A stretch of 34,520 nucleotides of DNA from an uncultured Oscillospiraceae bacterium. Its GTDB lineage: Bacteria; Bacillota; Clostridia; Oscillospirales; Oscillospiraceae. The stretch lies in the NCBI GenBank assembly GCA_947589745.1, contig CANQCS010000026.1, forward strand, positions 1-34,520. The letters are read 5' to 3'. The notes under the pieces were generated by a model that was given only the letters and a program-made list of their open reading frames with translations, was not told where the DNA came from and searched no databases. Made by a program: the position numbers and the translations under genes. Positions 31,443 through 34,520 of the stretch are shown here, piece by piece (the stretch's first letter is position 1; each line of letters begins with the position of its first letter).

Positions 31443-33509
31443 TTACGCCCGGACCATCGAAGCCAGCGTCTCCTCTAATTTGGAAACATCGATGGGCTTT
31501 GCCAAATGCCCATTCATGCCCGCTGTAAAGGCTTTCTTTCTGTCCTCTTCAAAGGCGTTTGCCGTTAGGGCCACAATGGGAATATCGGACTTGTCCCTGT
31601 CCGCCATTCCTCTGATGGTCCTTGTCGCCTCGTAGCCGTCCATGTTCGGCATCTGGATATCCATGAGGATCAGATCATAATATCCCGCTTCCGCTTTCTC
31701 CAGCATCTCCACACAGGCCATGCCGTCTTCTGCCCATTCCGTCTGGATGCCCATGTCCTCCAGAACCGCCATTGCGATCTCGGCGTTCAGCTCGTTGTCC
31801 TCCGCAAGGAGGACTCTTTTTCCGGAGAGAATATCGGAAGCATCTTCCGATTCCCGGTTCTCATCCCCCTGTGCTTCAGGACAATCGGCGATTCTGTGTG
31901 TCAGGTACACACGGAAGGTGCTTCCCTCTCCCGGCCTGCTCGCCACTTCGATGGTGCCGCCCATCATATCGACCAGCTTTTTTACGATCGCCAGTCCCAG
32001 GCCGGTCCCAATCACTTTGCTCTCCGTGGTATTGCGCTCTCTGGAGAAGGATTCAAACAGATGCTCCTGAAACGCCTCGCTCATGCCGATCCCGTTATCC
32101 GATACAGCGATCCGATTAAAGGCATATCCGGCCCTTTCGCACGGCAGTTCTTTGATTTCCACATGGATGCTGCCGCCCTCCGGCGTATATTTGATGGCGT
32201 TCTCCAGCAGATTGCAATAGAGCTGCTCCACCTTCGCAAAGTCCAGGACCACGTATCGGTGCTCAATGGCAATGTCCTGCGTAAAGTGGATATTTTTCTT
32301 TTGGATCGCTTTCGCAAAGGCATCTGTTGTCAGCGGCCCGGCCGGATCGATGCAATAGGTTTCTTCCTCCAACGCCACTTCGCCGCTGTCCATGCGCGCC
32401 ATGTCCAGCATATTGTTCAGGATGGACAGCAGGTGTTCGCCGGATTCCTCGATTTTATGGAGATAGGCATCATCCTCCGCCGGTACCACGTTTTCTTTCT
32501 CCAGCAGCCGGGTATATCCCAAAATCGCGTTCAGCGGTGTGCGCAGGTCGTGGGACATGTTGTTCAGGAAATAGGTCTTTGCCGTATTGGCGGCCTGGGC
32601 CGCGGCAAGGGCCTTTTCCAGTTTTTCATTGTTCCTTGCCTTTTCCCGGTAGTCGCTCTGCACCAACAGGACATATTCAAATCCCGCCAGCAGCAGGACA
32701 AGGGCCAGGCCGGTTCCGAACAACAGCAGCAGAACCGTCCCATTGTACCAACCGCCCCTGGGAGAAACCTCCAGTTTCCACTGGCTGTCCCCGATTTCAA
32801 ACAGGTAGGACGCGGCGCCGGCCACCACCGCGCCTGAACCGGATACCTCCTCAAAGGTCATGTCCCACGGGGAGACGGTCTTGGACAGCCTGAAATCATA
32901 GCCAAAGCCCGTCAGGCCAACCAATGCCTCCGAGAAAATCTCCGGCACCCGGATGATGACGATGGTAAAGCCCCAGAACACCTCGCTTCCATCCTCCTGC
33001 TGCAAATAGACCGGGTTCCTGACGGCGATCCCATCGCCGCCCTGCCGCAGGGTAAACGGCCCCTGCATGATCATCACATGGTGGTCCCGGGCGTACCGTG
33101 ATATTTCGCCCCGGTCGGGGTCATGGATCAGATCCATCCTCCCCGCCTCGTTCCCCTCCGCCGGATAGATGTCTGTCACCACTCCGCCGGGCGCGATCTG
33201 AATGCTCTGGATCACATCGGTCATCAGGTCCTCCGCCACCGTGGAAAAGCGGTTGATATAGCCGCCGTTGCTGATAATGATTTCCTCCAATGCGGTGGTG
33301 GCGCCGATCCCGTTGACGATATCCGCTTTCATATGCTCCGCATAGGTCATGGCGTCCAACTCCATCTTGGAGCGGGTGATGGTTTCCTGATAGTTTTTAT
33401 AGGCAGCTACCGCCGCAATCGTAATGGTTATTCCGATCAGAATGGTGAGCAGCGGGAGAATGATTTGTTTCTTTATATTTTTGGGAGCAAACAGATTGCG
33501 CCAATCCAT
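31443..33509 (-). CDS. Membrane hybrid histidine kinase with CHASE-like sensor and C-terminal receiver
   Basis: 688 residues. Membrane helix 1 (about 16-37), an extracellular CHASE-like sensor (about 45-245, with NGGYINRFSTVAEDLMTDV and GPFTLRQGGDGIAVRNPVY), helix 2 (259-283), a coiled linker, HisKA with phospho-acceptor His320 (NNMSHDLRTPLNAILGY), HATPase with NLLENAIKYTPEGG, DNGIGM and GTGLGLAIVKK, then a receiver with Asp617 (LILMDIQMPNMDGYEA). No Hpt or output domain follows, so phosphate must pass to an Hpt protein encoded elsewhere or the receiver modulates the kinase. The ATG at 33509 follows GGGGGAT and places the first helix correctly; longer in-frame extension is rejected. Signal and target are unknown. 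Confidence 0.93.
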   Translation of the reverse strand: MDWRNLFAPKNIKKQIILPLLTILIGITITIAAVAAYKNYQETITRSKMELDAMTYAEHMKADIVNGIGATTALEEIIISNGGYINRFSTVAEDLMTDVIQSIQIAPGGVVTDIYPAEGNEAGRMDLIHDPDRGEISRYARDHHVMIMQGPFTLRQGGDGIAVRNPVYLQQEDGSEVFWGFTIVIIRVPEIFSEALVGLTGFGYDFRLSKTVSPWDMTFEEVSGSGAVVAGAASYLFEIGDSQWKLEVSPRGGWYNGTVLLLLFGTGLALVLLLAGFEYVLLVQSDYREKARNNEKLEKALAAAQAANTAKTYFLNNMSHDLRTPLNAILGYTRLLEKENVVPAEDDAYLHKIEESGEHLLSILNNMLDMARMDSGEVALEEETYCIDPAGPLTTDAFAKAIQKKNIHFTQDIAIEHRYVVLDFAKVEQLYCNLLENAIKYTPEGGSIHVEIKELPCERAGYAFNRIAVSDNGIGMSEAFQEHLFESFSRERNTTESKVIGTGLGLAIVKKLVDMMGGTIEVASRPGEGSTFRVYLTHRIADCPEAQGDENRESEDASDILSGKRVLLAEDNELNAEIAMAVLEDMGIQTEWAEDGMACVEMLEKAEAGYYDLILMDIQMPNMDGYEATRTIRGMADRDKSDIPIVALTANAFEEDRKKAFTAGMNGHLAKPIDVSKLEETLASMVRA

Positions 33510-33543
33510 ACCCGATCCCCCTTGTGACAACATCATACATGAT

Positions 33544-33552
33544 ATTATATCA
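33544..33552 (-). promoter_or_regulatory. Extended -10 promoter of the histidine kinase gene
   Basis: Minus strand TGaTATAAT (hexamer at 33544-33549), about 35 bases before the start. The -35 is poor. Confidence 0.65.
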
Positions 33553-33674
33553 TAACTGCTGCCGGATTTCCATAGCGGGCCGGTGATTTTATGGAGAAAA
33601 TCGCCGCCCGCAGCGAGAAAGTGCCTGAGGAAGACCGGGCGGTGCGGCGGCCCGGCCAATCCAAACGCAAAAAG

Positions 33675-33726
33675 AAGTGTCCTTCACGATCCTCCGCAAA
33701 ATGGCGGAGGCCGTGGAAGGACACTT
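33675..33726 (-). terminator. Terminator after the FHA gene
   Basis: A long imperfect hairpin: AAGTGTCCTT arms at the ends (33675-33684 and 33717-33726) and an inner CTCCGC/GCGGAG stem. On the minus strand it is followed by CTTTTT. It separates the FHA gene from the kinase gene, which has its own promoter. Confidence 0.8.
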
Positions 33727-33812
33727 TATCTTTATGATGGGATCCTCCCAACCGGTCCCGCCGGCTGTTTCACCGCCGGACGGGCACTTGAAAGCGTTGA
33801 CGCTGGCAGGCG

Positions 33813-34178
33813 TCACGAAACCGAGAGGGACACGACGAAAATCTCCTTGTTGCTCAGGGTCAGGATATCTCCATTCCTTATAGGCGCCGGCACAAAGGGG
33901 ACCAGACTGTTCCCGTTCAGGGATGTACCGTTTCTGGAGCCCTGGTCCACCACGCACACTCTCGACTCCTCCCAGATAAACTTCACGTGGCGCCGGCTGA
34001 TGGTGGGGCATCCCTCCAAACCGTGGTACATATCCCCCTCTGCGGACTTCGCGTCCGCCTTCCTGCCAAGCAGGAAAGGAAATCCGGACACCTGGATGAT
34101 TTCGCCGGTCTTCAATCTCTCCAGCGAGAGGGAGACGGTACCGGATTCGTCCTTGTCCAAGCTATTCATACTCTCCAC
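33813..34178 (-). CDS. Small FHA-domain protein
   Basis: 121 residues (118 if the ATG at 34169 is used instead of the GTG at 34178; both have G-rich sequence upstream). Nearly the whole chain is one forkhead-associated domain, which binds phosphothreonine peptides: FPFLLGRKADAK (Arg of the GR motif), TISRRHVKF (Ser and His of the SxxH motif), DQGSRNGTSLNG and NGDILTLSNKEIFVV. No membrane helix or second domain. FHA proteins usually serve Ser/Thr kinases of the PknB type, and none is in the window. It lies upstream of, and in the same direction as, the hybrid histidine kinase but is separated by a terminator. Confidence 0.87.
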   Translation of the reverse strand: MESMNSLDKDESGTVSLSLERLKTGEIIQVSGFPFLLGRKADAKSAEGDMYHGLEGCPTISRRHVKFIWEESRVCVVDQGSRNGTSLNGNSLVPFVPAPIRNGDILTLSNKEIFVVSLSVS

Positions 34179-34337
34179 CGCCTTTTACATTGCGATACTT
34201 TTGCCCCTAACCGGCCTGGCTGGCCGAGTCGCCGGACGGTCGTCCGAAGGGGCCGCTTCGCTGATATGATACTCCATCGGGCGAATTTCGTCAAGTGATA
34301 CTCATTTACCGCCACGGCTAATCAACGAGTTAGGAAA
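34179..34337. other. Region between the FHA gene and the transposase
   Basis: No gene. It should contain the terminal inverted repeat of the insertion sequence, but without the other end I cannot place it. A short repeat gatactc occurs at 34266 and 34298. Confidence 0.35.
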
Positions 34338-34520
34338 TTATGAACAGACCCACAAAGCGAGGACAGCGTCGAGGTAATCAGTGCTCAGAATACATTTGAG
34401 CTGTTTGTCCGAAAAGCTGCCTTTCGTGCTTTTGTCGGATTTTAGCACATTAAAAGCCATTTGCCGCAATACGTTCAGGTTTTCCGCAGAATGGTCACGT
34501 CTCGCTCGGCTTTCGTCCTC
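34338..34520 (-). CDS. ISAs1-family transposase, C-terminal part (cut by window end)
   Basis: The minus strand is open from the window edge to a TAA at 34338-34340 and encodes 60 residues. EDESRARRDHSAENLNVLRQ, then MAFNVLKSDKSTKGSFSDKQ and a terminal DYLDAVL match the C-terminal pattern of ISAs1 (H-repeat) transposases: an Arg-rich stretch, A-x-NL-x-x-LR, N-x-L, K-x-S/G-K and YL-x-x-VL. The E at the start is probably the last catalytic Glu region. These DDE enzymes move the element by cut-and-paste. The remainder lies beyond the window, so integrity is unknown. Confidence 0.75.
   Translation of the reverse strand, partial: EDESRARRDHSAENLNVLRQMAFNVLKSDKSTKGSFSDKQLKCILSTDYLDAVLALWVCS

Overview
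The window looks like chromosomal DNA of a GC-rich anaerobic Gram-positive bacterium, most likely a gut clostridium of the Oscillospiraceae (Flavonifractor/Lawsonibacter-like). This is inferred from a HrcA-type CIRCE operator, sortase-anchored surface protein, SdpR/SdpI pair, 2-hydroxyacyl-CoA dehydratase activase, radical SAM enzyme and near-consensus sigma-A promoters. No rRNA, tRNA or CRISPR array was seen.

Left part (1-4.6 kb): an AT-richer accessory segment. A SLOG/DUF1273 gene has a perfect-consensus promoter buried in a long palindrome. It is followed by a same-strand cluster: NurA-like C-terminal fragment, HerA-like ATPase without its C-terminus, an unidentified C-terminal fragment, and a B12-binding-type radical SAM protein that seems to lack an internal block. 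This reads as a decaying DNA-processing or defence-type island.

Core part (4.9-17.1 kb): GC-rich housekeeping genes. metA, a homocysteine S-methyltransferase, a D-cysteine desulfhydrase-type PLP enzyme and recQ are tightly packed. A CIRCE element then precedes a CPA2 antiporter, a CorA-type transporter and ftsH. On the minus strand lie an SdpR/SdpI-like autoregulated pair and a polyprenyl-phosphate sugar transferase.

Surface part (17.0-22.7 kb): a secreted CAP-domain protein, then a 1497-residue surface protein with 13 Cys/His units, a beta-helix, two CnaB domains, four DUF5979-like repeats, a Pro-rich stalk and a VPQTG sorting signal. It follows a 500-base leader holding direct repeats 21 bp apart.

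Right part (22.9-34.5 kb): a MATE transporter; a two-gene activase/DUF2229 unit without its dehydratase; a GH35 beta-galactosidase with a palindromic operator candidate; a hybrid histidine kinase; an FHA protein; and the C-terminus of an ISAs1-type transposase cut by the window edge.

Two families of hairpin-bearing intergenic repeats recur. One (about 90 bp) sits at gene ends and in two cases supplies or overlaps the stop codon. The other (about 50 bp, GGTTAC arms) is followed by GC-rich hairpins.
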